This document shows, in pieces, positions 26,501-35,889 of a DNA stretch of 49,378 nucleotides (positions are counted from its first letter, which is position 1; the number at the start of each line of letters is the position of its first letter). The DNA comes from Bacteroides sp. (lineage in GTDB: Bacteria; Bacteroidota; Bacteroidia; Bacteroidales; Muribaculaceae). The position numbers and the translations under genes are program-made. The notes below the pieces were generated by a model that worked only from the letters and a program-made list of their open reading frames with translations, ran no database searches and was not told where the DNA came from. Location: contig JAAVBC010000018.1 of assembly GCA_014803765.1 (NCBI GenBank), forward strand, positions 1 through 49,378, in the 5' to 3' direction.

Positions 26501-29500
26501 ATGAAACTTGATAATTTTATTAATCGCCCGGTGCTTTCTACCGTAATCTCTGTCTTTATAGTGATTTTCGGTTTGCTGGGCTTGGCGAGTCTTCCAATCG
26601 AACAATATCCTGACATCGCGCCCCCGACAATTCGTGTCACTACTACGTACACCGGTGCGAACGCTCAGACAATTCTTAATTCTGTGATTGCTCCTATTGA
26701 GGAGCAGATCAATGGCGCGGAAAATATGGATTACATGACTTCTTCTGCGTCTAACAATGGTACGGCTACTATTGAAGTCTACTTCAAGCAGGGTACAGAC
26801 CCGGATATGGCAGCGGTCGACGTGCAGAACCGTGTCGCTAAGGCATCTGCTTTCCTCCCCGCCGAAGTTAACCAGGTTGGTGTGATTACCCAGAAGCGTC
26901 AGACAAGTATGCTCATGGTGATCGGTCTGTTTGACGAAGTCGATGAATACTCTACTCAGTTTATTGATAACTATATGAGTATTAACATTATCCCCCAGAT
27001 CAAGCGTGTATCCGGTGTGGGTGATGCAATGGCTTTCGGCGCCGACTATTCTATGCGTATCTGGCTTAAGCCTGATGTAATGGCTCAGTATAAGCTGATG
27101 CCTTCTGATATTACTGCCGCCCTCGCAGAACAGAATATCGAGGCTGCCCCCGGTCAGTTCGGTGAACAAGGCAATCAGAGTTTCCAATATGTCTTGAAAT
27201 ATAAGGGTCGTCTGACTGAGTCGAAGGAGTTTGAAGATATTATCCTCAGAGCTTCTTCCGATGGAGAGATTCTTCGACTTGGCGATGTGGCAGATGTGGA
27301 ACTCGGACGTCTGACCTATAGCTTCAATAATAAGGTGAAAGGTCATCTTGGCAGCTCCGCAATTATTTTCCAAAGTGCAGGTTCAAATGCGACTGCCGTA
27401 ATCGAAAGCATCGAGAAACTGATGGACACAGCAAGAAAGGATCTTCCGAAGGGTCTTGTACTTGAGACTCAGATGTCGGTCAATGACTTCTTGTTCGCTT
27501 CAATTCATGAGGTTATCAAGACTCTCCTTGAAGCTTTCGTACTCGTGTTCCTCGTGGTGTTTATCTTCCTTCAGGACTTCCGCTCTACTATTATCCCGAT
27601 GATTGCAATCCCCGTTGCACTTATCGGCACATTCTTCCTCCTTTATATCTTCGGATTTACAATCAACCTTCTTACTCTTTCTGCATTGGTGCTGGCTATC
27701 GCCATAGTCGTCGATGACGCCGTCGTCGTTGTGGAGGCGGTCCATGCAAAACTGGATGAAGGATATAAATCTGCGCGAAAGGCATCCATTGATGCGATGA
27801 ATGAAATCGCAGGAGCACTCCTTTCCATTACCTTGGTGATGATGCTCGTGTTCATTCCCGTGTCTTTCATGGGTGGCACTTCCGGTATCTTCTATCGCCA
27901 GTTCGGTCTGACAATGGCGATGGCGATCGCTTTGTCGGCTGTCAATGCGTTCACGCTGACTCCGGCGCTCTGCGCTATCTTCCTGAAAGGTCATGGTGAT
28001 TCCCCCTCTCTTAAGGAATCTATGCGTGAGGCTTACGGCGAAGCTGCCAAGACAATGGTGAAGACTTATAAAAGCAGATTTGCTTTCCCCCCTCTCCTGA
28101 CAACTCTTCTGCTTATTGCAGCTATTACTTTCCTCGTGCTCGGATGGTACACTTCAGGAGATGTCATCAAGATGTGCGTATCAATTGCAGTGGCGGTGCT
28201 TGCCCTTATCGGTCTGTTCTCTCGCCGATTCCTTGACAGCTTCAATGCCGGATTCGACAAGCTTCTGCACTGGTATGATAAGGTCGTGAAGTGGTTCTGC
28301 AATCATAAGATTATCGGTTTCTCAACTGTAGCGGCGGCTATTGCAGTCCTTGCATACCTGATGATGATTACTCCTACTGCCCTTGTGCCGACGGAAGACA
28401 CCGGTACTATTATGGGTGCCGTAACTCTCCCCCCGGGCACATCTCAGGAACGTACCCAGGTCGTAATGGACAAAGTCGACAGCATTATCGGTTCAATTCC
28501 TGCTATCCAGAGCCGCACTGAGATTGTCGGTTATAGCTTTATCGGTGGTCAGGGTAACACTTATGGCTCATTCATCATCAAACTGAAACATTGGGATGAG
28601 CGTGATTCCAAAACAGAGAGTGCATCTGCCATCATCGGACAATTGTTTATGCGATGTTCAGCTATCAAGGATGGTAGAATTATGTTCTTCCAGCCCCCGA
28701 TGATCTCCGGTTATTCTATGACTAATGGTTTTGATCTTAAGTTGCAGGACCGTACAGGCGGTAGTCTTGATAAGTTCTTTGGAGTCTATCAGCGTTTCAT
28801 CGCCGCTCTTAACGCAGATCCCGCAATCCAGATGGCATACTCTAACTTTAACCCGACTTTCCCGCAATACCTCGTAGAAATCGACGTAGCTAAAGTGAAG
28901 CAGGCAGGTCTGACACAGAATGCTATTCTCTCTGCGCTTCAGGGTTATTATGGAGGTATGTATATCTCGAACTTCAACAGCTATGGTAAGCTTTATCGCG
29001 TGATGATGCAGGCTGCTCCGGACGCCCGCGTTTCTCCCGAAACTCTGAAGCAGATTAAGATTCGCAACGGAGTAGACATGGCGCCGATTGACAACTTCGT
29101 CAAACTGACAAGAGTGTATGGACCGGACCTTATCGACCGATTCAATATGTACACAGCCATTTCCGTGACAGGTACTCCCGCTCCCGGCGTGTCTTCAGGC
29201 GATGCTCTGGCAACCGTCACTCGCATAGCTGAGGAAACTCTTCCTGCCGGTTATAGCTTTGAGTTCTCCGGCATGAGCCGAGAGGAGGCTTCCGGCTCAA
29301 GCGGCTCCACCGCCTATGTCTTCCTCCTTGTACTGCTCTTCGTCTATTTGATTCTTTCGGCTCAATATGAAAGTTACATCCTCCCATGGGCAGTTATTCT
29401 CTCTGTTCCTTTCGGTCTGATGGGTTCTTTCATTTTCGCAAGAATGATGGATATCGCCAACAATATTTACCTGCAGATTGCGCTTATCATGCTTATCGGT

Positions 29501-29872
29501 CTGCTTGCAAAGAATGCTATTCTTATCGTTGAGTTCTGTCTCGAACGACGCAAGACAGGCATGAGTATCGTTAACTGCGCAATTCAGGGTGCTTCCGCAC
29601 GTCTTCGCCCGATTTTGATGACATCATTGGCTATGATTATCGGTCTGCTCCCGATGATGTTCGCGCATGGCGCAGGTGAGAACGGCAACCGTGCACTCGG
29701 TTCAGGTGCTGTCGGCGGTATGCTTATCGGTATGATTCTTCAGGTCGTAGTAGTTCCCGCATTGTTCGTGGCGTTCCAGACTCTTCAGGAGAAGATATCT
29801 CCCGTAAAATGGAATGATAAGGATATCCAGGAACTCTCTTCCGAAATCGAACAGTATGCTCCTAACAAATAA
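26501..29872 (+). CDS. RND efflux pump, HAE1 (AcrB-like) family permease
   Basis: A 1123-residue inner-membrane RND transporter, somewhat longer than AcrB. The N-terminal FINRPVLSTVISVFIVIFGLL is typical. The proton relay is visible: D405 and D406 in IVVDDAVVVVEA and K1004 in LLAKNAILIVEF. The two periplasmic halves repeat after each first helix of the halves. It exports hydrophobic compounds using proton influx. The extra length is partly a hydrophobic segment near residues 525-575 between the halves. Substrates cannot be predicted. Confidence 0.96.
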   Translation: MKLDNFINRPVLSTVISVFIVIFGLLGLASLPIEQYPDIAPPTIRVTTTYTGANAQTILNSVIAPIEEQINGAENMDYMTSSASNNGTATIEVYFKQGTDPDMAAVDVQNRVAKASAFLPAEVNQVGVITQKRQTSMLMVIGLFDEVDEYSTQFIDNYMSINIIPQIKRVSGVGDAMAFGADYSMRIWLKPDVMAQYKLMPSDITAALAEQNIEAAPGQFGEQGNQSFQYVLKYKGRLTESKEFEDIILRASSDGEILRLGDVADVELGRLTYSFNNKVKGHLGSSAIIFQSAGSNATAVIESIEKLMDTARKDLPKGLVLETQMSVNDFLFASIHEVIKTLLEAFVLVFLVVFIFLQDFRSTIIPMIAIPVALIGTFFLLYIFGFTINLLTLSALVLAIAIVVDDAVVVVEAVHAKLDEGYKSARKASIDAMNEIAGALLSITLVMMLVFIPVSFMGGTSGIFYRQFGLTMAMAIALSAVNAFTLTPALCAIFLKGHGDSPSLKESMREAYGEAAKTMVKTYKSRFAFPPLLTTLLLIAAITFLVLGWYTSGDVIKMCVSIAVAVLALIGLFSRRFLDSFNAGFDKLLHWYDKVVKWFCNHKIIGFSTVAAAIAVLAYLMMITPTALVPTEDTGTIMGAVTLPPGTSQERTQVVMDKVDSIIGSIPAIQSRTEIVGYSFIGGQGNTYGSFIIKLKHWDERDSKTESASAIIGQLFMRCSAIKDGRIMFFQPPMISGYSMTNGFDLKLQDRTGGSLDKFFGVYQRFIAALNADPAIQMAYSNFNPTFPQYLVEIDVAKVKQAGLTQNAILSALQGYYGGMYISNFNSYGKLYRVMMQAAPDARVSPETLKQIKIRNGVDMAPIDNFVKLTRVYGPDLIDRFNMYTAISVTGTPAPGVSSGDALATVTRIAEETLPAGYSFEFSGMSREEASGSSGSTAYVFLLVLLFVYLILSAQYESYILPWAVILSVPFGLMGSFIFARMMDIANNIYLQIALIMLIGLLAKNAILIVEFCLERRKTGMSIVNCAIQGASARLRPILMTSLAMIIGLLPMMFAHGAGENGNRALGSGAVGGMLIGMILQVVVVPALFVAFQTLQEKISPVKWNDKDIQELSSEIEQYAPNK

Positions 29873-29901
29873 TTAAGATCGCTAATTTTTAAGCTGATTA
29901 T

Positions 29902-31275
29902 ATGAAAATTCAAAAATATATTCTTCTTATCGCGGTTGCAGCTTCTTTATCAAGCTGCAACCTCTATAAGAAATATGAGTTGCCGGAAGACAATGCAATT
30001 CTTGACAATTATAAGAAATCTATCAATGCCGAGAAGGATTCCACTTCCCTCCCCTACATCGGTTGGAAAGATGTGTTTACAGATCCGGCTCTTCAGAGCC
30101 TGATTCAGGTTGCACTCGACAATAATACGAATCTTGAAAATGCAAGATTAAATGTCGATGCTGCAAAAGCACAGCTCAAAGGGGCAAAGCTCAGCTATTT
30201 CCCCTCGCTCGCTATCACACCTAACGGCGGGACTGCTTCCTATGGCGGATCGCACATGAATTGGACTTACACTATTCCTGCTGCTCTTAATTGGGAGATT
30301 GACGCATTCGGAAAAATTCTCAATCGCAAACGCGGTGCGCAGGCTCAGGTTGATATGAGTGAAGCTTACGCTCAGGCAGCCCGCTCTCAGATTATCTGTG
30401 GCGTAGCCTCCACTTATTATGCCCTCATGTTGCTCAATCAGCAGCTCGACCTCACAAAACGCACTTCTGAAATCTGGAAGGATCAGGTCGAATCAATGAA
30501 GGTCATGAAGGAGGCAGGTCTCACCACGGCTGCCGCAGTCAGTCAGAGTGAAGCGAATTATTACAGTATTCTCTCTTCTATTCCTGATCTTGAAGAGAGC
30601 ATTCACTCTACTCAGACTGCTCTTTCTCTCCTTCTCAACACTTTCCCCCAGGAATGGGAAATCGGAAGTAATATGGAGTTTGAATTGCCGGCGATGCTAT
30701 CTGAGGATATCCCCGTAGCATATCTCGCAGCTCGTCCGGATGTCGCAGCAGCTGAAAAATCTTTTGCAGCAGCTTATTACGCCACAAATTCCGCACGCGC
30801 CAATTTCTATCCTTCGATAGGAATTTCTGCTCAGGGTGGATTCACTAATCTGCTCGGTTCAATTATCAGCAATCCGGGTAAATGGTTTATCCAGCTGGCA
30901 GGTCAGATCTCTGCGCCCATATTCTCAAGAGGTCAGAATATCGCTACTTTAGAGGCAGCTAAGGCTAATCAACAGATTGCCCTGAATAATTTCGAATATT
31001 CTATTCTCAATGCTTCTGCTGAAGTAAGAGATGCTCTCGTGAAATATCAGAAGAATCATGAGAAGAGAGTTCAGATTGAAAATCAGGTGCAGAGTCTTGA
31101 AAAGTCTGTAGAATACACTGAAGAACTCCTTTCTTTCGGACAATCTACTACCTATCTTGAAGTGCTGACAGCGCGCTCCGGACTCCTGCAGGCTCAGCTC
31201 GCAAGTCTTGGCTGCTGGCATAATAAGGTGACTGCATTGATTGAATTATATCAGGCTGTCGGTGGCGGCAGATAA
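29902..31275 (+). CDS. TolC/OprM-type outer-membrane efflux lipoprotein
   Basis: A 457-residue outer-membrane factor with lipobox LSSC19. Two OEP repeats are visible, each with long amphipathic helices (LQSLIQVALDNNTNLENARLNVDAAKAQ and VAYLAARPDVAAAEKSFAAAYY). It forms the trimeric channel for the pump. It is 29 bases after the pump gene and 26 bases before lpxA. Confidence 0.95.
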   Translation: MKIQKYILLIAVAASLSSCNLYKKYELPEDNAILDNYKKSINAEKDSTSLPYIGWKDVFTDPALQSLIQVALDNNTNLENARLNVDAAKAQLKGAKLSYFPSLAITPNGGTASYGGSHMNWTYTIPAALNWEIDAFGKILNRKRGAQAQVDMSEAYAQAARSQIICGVASTYYALMLLNQQLDLTKRTSEIWKDQVESMKVMKEAGLTTAAAVSQSEANYYSILSSIPDLEESIHSTQTALSLLLNTFPQEWEIGSNMEFELPAMLSEDIPVAYLAARPDVAAAEKSFAAAYYATNSARANFYPSIGISAQGGFTNLLGSIISNPGKWFIQLAGQISAPIFSRGQNIATLEAAKANQQIALNNFEYSILNASAEVRDALVKYQKNHEKRVQIENQVQSLEKSVEYTEELLSFGQSTTYLEVLTARSGLLQAQLASLGCWHNKVTALIELYQAVGGGR

Positions 31276-31301
31276 TTTGGAACCCTTAAAAGACTTAGAC
31301 C

Positions 31302-32099
31302 ATGAATAAAATCAGCAACCTTGCTTATGTTGATCCCAATGCCAAACTGGGCGACAATATCATAATCGAGCCCTTCGCTTATGTTGAGGGTAATGTAGAA
31401 ATCGGAGATGGCTGTCATATCCGTCCGAATGCTGTGCTCCGCTCAGGTGCGCGTATCGGAAGAAACTGTCATATCTATGAGGGGAGCGTCATATCTGCTA
31501 CCCCTCAGGATTTCCGATGGAAAGGTGAAAACAGCTTTGTGATCATCGGTGATAACACCGTCATTCGCGAGCATGTGATCATCAATCGTTCGATTCATGA
31601 AGGTCACTCTACGAAAGTAGGTAGCAATTCTTTTATTCTCGCTCAGACTCATATCGGTCATGATTCAAAAATAGGTGATTACTGCGTATTGGGCAATGCA
31701 GTCAAAATTGCCGGAGATGTAAAGATCGGAGACTATTCGATTCTATCTTCCAATTCTCTTGTGCATGAGAAATGCGATGTCGGCGAATGGTGTCTTATCA
31801 AGGGCGGTTGCCGCGTCAACAGCCATGTCCCTCCCTACGTCATTATGGGTCATAACCCGATAGAGTATAAGGGTGTCAACTCCTTTATCCTTCGTAAGGG
31901 CAATTTTGCGGAAGATGTGATTGATGCAATAGCAAGTGCTTACCGCCATATCTATCACAGCAACACCTCAGCCTATAATGCACGTCGCAGAGTAAAGGCG
32001 GATATCACTGATTGCGAGCCTAAGGATAAGATTCTCGCTTTTATGGATGAACATAATCTTAAACTGGCAGCTCTCCCCAAAGACCTCAATCAGGACTAA
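31302..32099 (+). CDS. lpxA: UDP-N-acetylglucosamine acyltransferase
   Basis: A 265-residue left-handed beta-helix enzyme with hexapeptide repeats from about residue 8 to 190. The catalytic His is H120 in HIGHDSKIGD. QDFRWKGE, IREHVIINRS and MGHNPIEYKGVN are LpxA segments. It performs the first step of lipid A synthesis, transferring a hydroxyacyl chain from ACP. It lies 26 bases after the efflux channel gene and appears to share its transcript, ending at a terminator at 32147. A second lpxA next to lpxC elsewhere in the genome is possible. Confidence 0.9.
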   Translation: MNKISNLAYVDPNAKLGDNIIIEPFAYVEGNVEIGDGCHIRPNAVLRSGARIGRNCHIYEGSVISATPQDFRWKGENSFVIIGDNTVIREHVIINRSIHEGHSTKVGSNSFILAQTHIGHDSKIGDYCVLGNAVKIAGDVKIGDYSILSSNSLVHEKCDVGEWCLIKGGCRVNSHVPPYVIMGHNPIEYKGVNSFILRKGNFAEDVIDAIASAYRHIYHSNTSAYNARRRVKADITDCEPKDKILAFMDEHNLKLAALPKDLNQD

Positions 32100-32146
32100 T
32101 CGTCAGCGTTACAATCAGGGATAATTTATATTACCTCTTTTTTCTT

Positions 32147-32184
32147 AAAAATCCGTAATGTGAAACCACACATTGCGGATTTTT
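32147..32184 (+). terminator. Terminator of the efflux-lpxA operon
   Basis: A 16-bp stem with a single G-T step (AAAAATCCG.../...CGGATTTTT) and a 6-base loop, ending in T residues. Confidence 0.88.
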
Positions 32185-32187
32185 AAT

Positions 32188-32195
32188 TATATTTG
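32188..32195 (+). promoter_or_regulatory. -7 element of cdsA
   Basis: TATATTTG directly after the terminator and 61 bases before the cdsA ATG; no clear -33 box. Confidence 0.5.
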
Positions 32196-32256
32196 CATTA
32201 TCTATGCAAAATCGAAGATTTGCTACATATCTTCAACATTGAAAATCTGCAAACTA

Positions 32257-33108
32257 ATGGCATTAGACCCGAAATCAACATTGACTCGTGCCTGTTCCGG
32301 CATCGTGTATATAGCAATAATAATTGGAGCATGCCTGCTTGGAGCCCCGGGCGTATTCGCTCTCTCCACTCTGTTAGGCATACTCGGCATAATTGAATAT
32401 CGTAAGATTCATTTCCCGGATTTACGCAATAATATTCCGGGAATAATATATGACTGTATTGGAGTCGTCCTCCTTGCAAATTCCGTACTCATCGCTCCTT
32501 TTTTCGCTTGGCTCGTATGGCTTATCGGAAGAATGATTATAACTCTTTATTCCGATGAATCCTCGGCGGCAAGAAGCTTTATTTATGACATCACCGGACA
32601 AATATATATCGGACTCCCTTTAGCCCTCATGTCTGGAATGTCTTATCTTTTCCATTCAGGAATGCCGCTGCTCTCTATATTTATCCTCATTTGGGTGAAT
32701 GATACCGGTGCTTTTTTGTTCGGAAGCACTTTCGGAAAACATCGTCTTTTTGAAAGAATATCTCCGAAGAAATCTTGGGAGGGTTTCTGGGGTGGAATGA
32801 TTTGCTGCATCATTTCAGGAGCGTTGATCGGATATTTCGGCAAAGCTATCAATCTTTGCCCGGCATCGGGAGTCACTGCAACTACTCTTTATTGGGCAAT
32901 AGCGGGAATCGTGATATGCGTTGCTGCAACCTATGGCGATCTCTTCGAATCATTCATAAAGCGCCGCCATAACCTTAAGGACTCCGGTAATCTCATTCCG
33001 GGACATGGAGGCATTCTCGACCGCATCGACTCCCTCCTTATGGTGATTCCCGCAATGAGCGTCTACATAGCCCTCTGGATGGCGATCCATCTCACGCAAC
33101 TCCCCTGA
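32257..33108 (+). CDS. cdsA: Phosphatidate cytidylyltransferase
   Basis: A 283-residue integral membrane enzyme with about eight hydrophobic segments. The C-terminal signature is clear: ISPKKSWEGFWGG, then GDLFESFIKRRHNLKDSGNLIPGHGGILDRIDSL. It makes CDP-diacylglycerol from phosphatidate and CTP. The ATG at 32257 is chosen because an upstream extension to 32173 runs through the promoter region. In many Bacteroidota cdsA sits next to rsfS-ftsH; here it is about 7.5 kb away on the other strand. Confidence 0.94.
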   Translation: MALDPKSTLTRACSGIVYIAIIIGACLLGAPGVFALSTLLGILGIIEYRKIHFPDLRNNIPGIIYDCIGVVLLANSVLIAPFFAWLVWLIGRMIITLYSDESSAARSFIYDITGQIYIGLPLALMSGMSYLFHSGMPLLSIFILIWVNDTGAFLFGSTFGKHRLFERISPKKSWEGFWGGMICCIISGALIGYFGKAINLCPASGVTATTLYWAIAGIVICVAATYGDLFESFIKRRHNLKDSGNLIPGHGGILDRIDSLLMVIPAMSVYIALWMAIHLTQLP

Positions 33109-33221
33109 TAACCCGGATATTTACCTCTCATGCAATCCCCCTCTCCCCTCAATAACCCCGCAAATGTATGGATGCACGGCGAATTTACCTCTTTATATAA
33201 GGGGTGGAAAAGACGCAAATA

Positions 33222-33253
33222 TTTGGCAGTGTCAGATAAAACGCTTAACTTTG
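33222..33253 (+). promoter_or_regulatory. Promoter of the DUF4143 ATPase gene
   Basis: TTTG (33222-33225), exactly 20 bases, then TAACTTTG (33246-33253). Confidence 0.75.
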
Positions 33254-33254
33254 C

Positions 33255-33292
33255 ATTACTAAAAAGCGTGACAAGGCACGCTTTTTAGTAAT
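33255..33292 (+). promoter_or_regulatory. 16-bp perfect hairpin filling the ATPase leader
   Basis: Arms 33255-33270 and 33277-33292 are perfectly complementary around ACAAGG. It begins one base after the -7 element and ends 4 bases before the ATG region at 33297, so almost the whole leader would be in the stem. It may be an operator, an attenuator or a translation block. Confidence 0.8.
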
Positions 33293-33296
33293 AGAC

Positions 33297-34550
33297 ATGA
33301 TAATTAATAGACCTATCTATCTTCAGAAGCTTATATCAAGCCGTCATAACGGCATGATAAAAATTGTTACAGGTGTAAGACGCTGTGGCAAGTCATTCCT
33401 TTTGTCCGACCTTTACGCAGAGTGGCTTAAAAATCAAGGTGTAGAGGACGACCACATAATAAATATTAACCTTGAAGATAGGCGTAATAAATACTTAAGA
33501 GACCCCGATGTCCTACTTGAGCATATTGATTCCAAGATAACTGATGAAAAAGATTATTATGTGATGATCGATGAAATTCAACATGTCCCAGAATTTGAAG
33601 ATGTGCTGAACAGTTATCTTTATATGAAGAATGTGGATGTTTACGTCACCGGAAGTAACGCCAGGTTTCTGTCGAAGGACGTAATAACTACATTCAGAGG
33701 TAGAGGATATGAAATTAAAGTGCATCCGTTGAGTTTCAGCGAGTATTATCCGGTTAGTGGTCTATCTATGACAAATGCTCTGAATCACCACATGTTATTC
33801 GGAGGGTTGCCCCAAGTTGTGTTATTAGACACAGATGAACAAAAGTCAGAGTTCCTTAAGAGTCTTATGGAACACACATATAAAAAAGATATAGTTGACC
33901 GCTACAAAATTCGGAATACAGAAGTTCTCGATGAGTTGCTTAATATATTGGCATCATCTATTGGAGGTTTGACCAATCCGACAAAACTTGCGAATTCATT
34001 TGAAAGCGTCAAACACGAAAAGGTAGGAAATAAAACGATTTCATCGTATCTTGAATATCTTTGTGATTCTTTCATTATGGAGAGGGCAAGCCGCTATGAC
34101 ATCAAAGGTAAGAAATACATTGAAAGTCCTTTCAAATATTATTTTATAGACGAAGGATTACGCAATGCTCGCCTTAACTTCAGACAGCCGGAATTTACTC
34201 ACTTATTGGAAAATCTAATATACAACGAGTTGAGAATTATGGGCTTCAATGTTGATGTTGGGGTGGTTCCCATACAGCGAAGAACAGAAGATGATAAGCG
34301 TGTACGTGTTCAACTTGAAGTAGATTTTGTTTGTAATCTCGGAAGCAAACGATATTATATTCAGTCGGCATATCGTATGCCGGACGAAGAAAAATTTAGA
34401 CAAGAAGAAGCATCATTACGCAATATTAATGATTCATTCAAAAAGATTATTATTGTTGGCGAAGAAACTCCGATTATTCGCACAGAAGCCGGAACTACAA
34501 TAATGAGCATCTATGATTTTTTACTCAAGGAAAACTCATTGGAACAATAA
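33297..34550 (+). CDS. AAA-family ATPase with DUF4143 C-terminal domain
   Basis: A 417-residue ATPase. Walker A is GVRRCGKS (26-33), and YYVMIDEIQHV holds Walker B. TGSNARFLS and TFRGRGYEIKVHPLSFSEY are the sensor and arginine regions of this family. The C-terminal half is the DUF4143 domain, with IYNELRIMGFNVDVG and an RVQLEVDFVC segment resembling a nuclease-like fold. These genes are widespread in Bacteroidota and scattered in accessory DNA; the role is unknown. It has its own consensus promoter with a perfect hairpin at the transcription start. Confidence 0.9.
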   Translation: MIINRPIYLQKLISSRHNGMIKIVTGVRRCGKSFLLSDLYAEWLKNQGVEDDHIININLEDRRNKYLRDPDVLLEHIDSKITDEKDYYVMIDEIQHVPEFEDVLNSYLYMKNVDVYVTGSNARFLSKDVITTFRGRGYEIKVHPLSFSEYYPVSGLSMTNALNHHMLFGGLPQVVLLDTDEQKSEFLKSLMEHTYKKDIVDRYKIRNTEVLDELLNILASSIGGLTNPTKLANSFESVKHEKVGNKTISSYLEYLCDSFIMERASRYDIKGKKYIESPFKYYFIDEGLRNARLNFRQPEFTHLLENLIYNELRIMGFNVDVGVVPIQRRTEDDKRVRVQLEVDFVCNLGSKRYYIQSAYRMPDEEKFRQEEASLRNINDSFKKIIIVGEETPIIRTEAGTTIMSIYDFLLKENSLEQ

Positions 34551-34611
34551 CCATAAACCAAAAAGAGCCCTTCCTTTCGGGAAAAACCTTGTGGAAGGAT
34601 AGAGTAAGAGG

Positions 34612-34731
34612 TCAGATACGGCGGAATACGTTGCCGTCTGCTCCCATACTGTAGTCCCACTTGAACAGCTCTCTTGCGAAGGCTTCGTAGTCGAAGTAGT
34701 TGGCGAGGCTACCCATCATATTTTGCTTCAT
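34612..34731 (-). pseudogene. Fragment resembling the C-terminus of an ArdA-type antirestriction protein
   Basis: A 39-codon frame reads MKQNMMGSLANYFDYEAFARELF... and ends GADGNVFRRI. The LANYFDYEAFARELF segment resembles the conserved C-terminal part of Bacteroidota antirestriction proteins (about 170 residues when complete). A second decayed copy lies at about 37637-37700. Both are next to a CCTTTCGG-type hairpin at 34566 and 37584. Confidence 0.5.
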
Positions 34732-34974
34732 ATTGCGTTTATTCAAAAGGTATTCAGCGAATAACTATACAAAATTCAAATATTACAATAATTTCCGCTG
34801 TTGCTTAAATTACCCTACATAACAATAAAATTCTCCTCCGGAATATTCACCTGTCATATAACAGATGAGTATTCCGGAGGAAGTCTCATAGGGTATTTTA
34901 ATGTTCAGATTGGTCCGATGCCCTCAAGCTCGGGAATCTTAATTGCGACACAATCTCCTTTCGATGTAATCTTC
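34732..34974. other. Intergenic, no recognised gene
   Basis: AT-rich with an inverted repeat around 34837-34883 (CTCCGGAATATTCACCTGT-like arms with ACAGATGAGTATTCCGGAG), a probable terminator for the lipoprotein gene read from the right. Confidence 0.5.
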
Positions 34975-35877
34975 TCAATAAGGTAGATTGATGATGAACA
35001 TCTCAAAGAGAATTTGCTCTAATAGTTGGTAAATTACGTATATGGCTGCCAATATGAGCCCAACCACTATAAATGGTCCATATATTGAACTACTAAATAT
35101 GGATTCAATAACACCTCTTAGTAGGAAAAAGGGAGCAACAATGACTATTAGAATAATGATTGCGACAATTACACCAACAGAGTCAAATATCCCAAGATGG
35201 AAAAATGCCGTCCTATCGAGTTTGATAGACGAGTCTTTAGGTATATAATATGTAATTATCTCCCCGTCTTTAGTTACTTGGTATGCTGGACGCCATCCGG
35301 CATTATCTTCCTGCCCAACAATAAGATCTTTATATGTCTTACCCGCTTCATTTGCCTTAGCTGATGGTGCTGTATAAAGCTTAATCGGTTCATTTTTAGA
35401 GCTACTGCGTCCTCCCTTATTCGCAATCCAAAGATTTTCCGGAAGAATATTGGGAATTCCCCATGGGAATGTCATTGTTTCTCCATCGTTAGTTGCTCGT
35501 ATCTTAAGATTTACAGTTTGCATATCATTGGCATCCAGTGGAAGACCAATATTGTTAAAATAAGACTTGAGCGCTGGAGTTGTATTCTCCCATTTGAAGG
35601 TTGCTTTTATATAGCGATTTTCGCCAGAGCCCTCTGTGTCGTAGTCTTCTAACTTAAGGAAGGTATGCGGTGCAAGCGTCTTTACCTCATTGGCAAAAAA
35701 TGCTACGTTCATCCGGTCTCCTGGATAAACATACGTTGCTGCAGAAGCATATTCTTCTGCGTTAAACCGACTAACGAATTTCTTCAGCATCCGTCCATCA
35801 GAATAGCTCTGGCATGATTGAAGCACAATCATGATACCTAAAAAGAGAAGGTAGGTTAAAATGTTGTTTTTTTTCAT
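34975..35877 (-). CDS. Lipoprotein with C-terminal membrane segments, unknown function
   Basis: A 300-residue protein with a lipobox LQSC22 and two hydrophobic segments near the C-terminus (about 230-250 and 268-290). The middle (about 155-215) with IKLYTAPSAKANEAGKTY...GWRPAYQV resembles an SH3-like repeat fold. No family was recognised. A lipid-anchored start with C-terminal membrane helices is an odd topology. It follows the UDG-like gene by 12 bases on the same strand, so the pair is probably one operon. It lies between two ArdA-like fragments. Confidence 0.7.
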   Translation of the reverse strand: MKKNNILTYLLFLGIMIVLQSCQSYSDGRMLKKFVSRFNAEEYASAATYVYPGDRMNVAFFANEVKTLAPHTFLKLEDYDTEGSGENRYIKATFKWENTTPALKSYFNNIGLPLDANDMQTVNLKIRATNDGETMTFPWGIPNILPENLWIANKGGRSSSKNEPIKLYTAPSAKANEAGKTYKDLIVGQEDNAGWRPAYQVTKDGEIITYYIPKDSSIKLDRTAFFHLGIFDSVGVIVAIIILIVIVAPFFLLRGVIESIFSSSIYGPFIVVGLILAAIYVIYQLLEQILFEMFIINLPY

Positions 35878-35889
35878 TGTTTATAAGGA

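Noticed and set aside
26402..27373. 323-residue minus-strand ORF opposite the RND pump gene
   Set aside because: It has no domain and its composition (high His, Asn, Arg) matches an antisense shadow of the pump reading frame. The pump frame is clearly coding.
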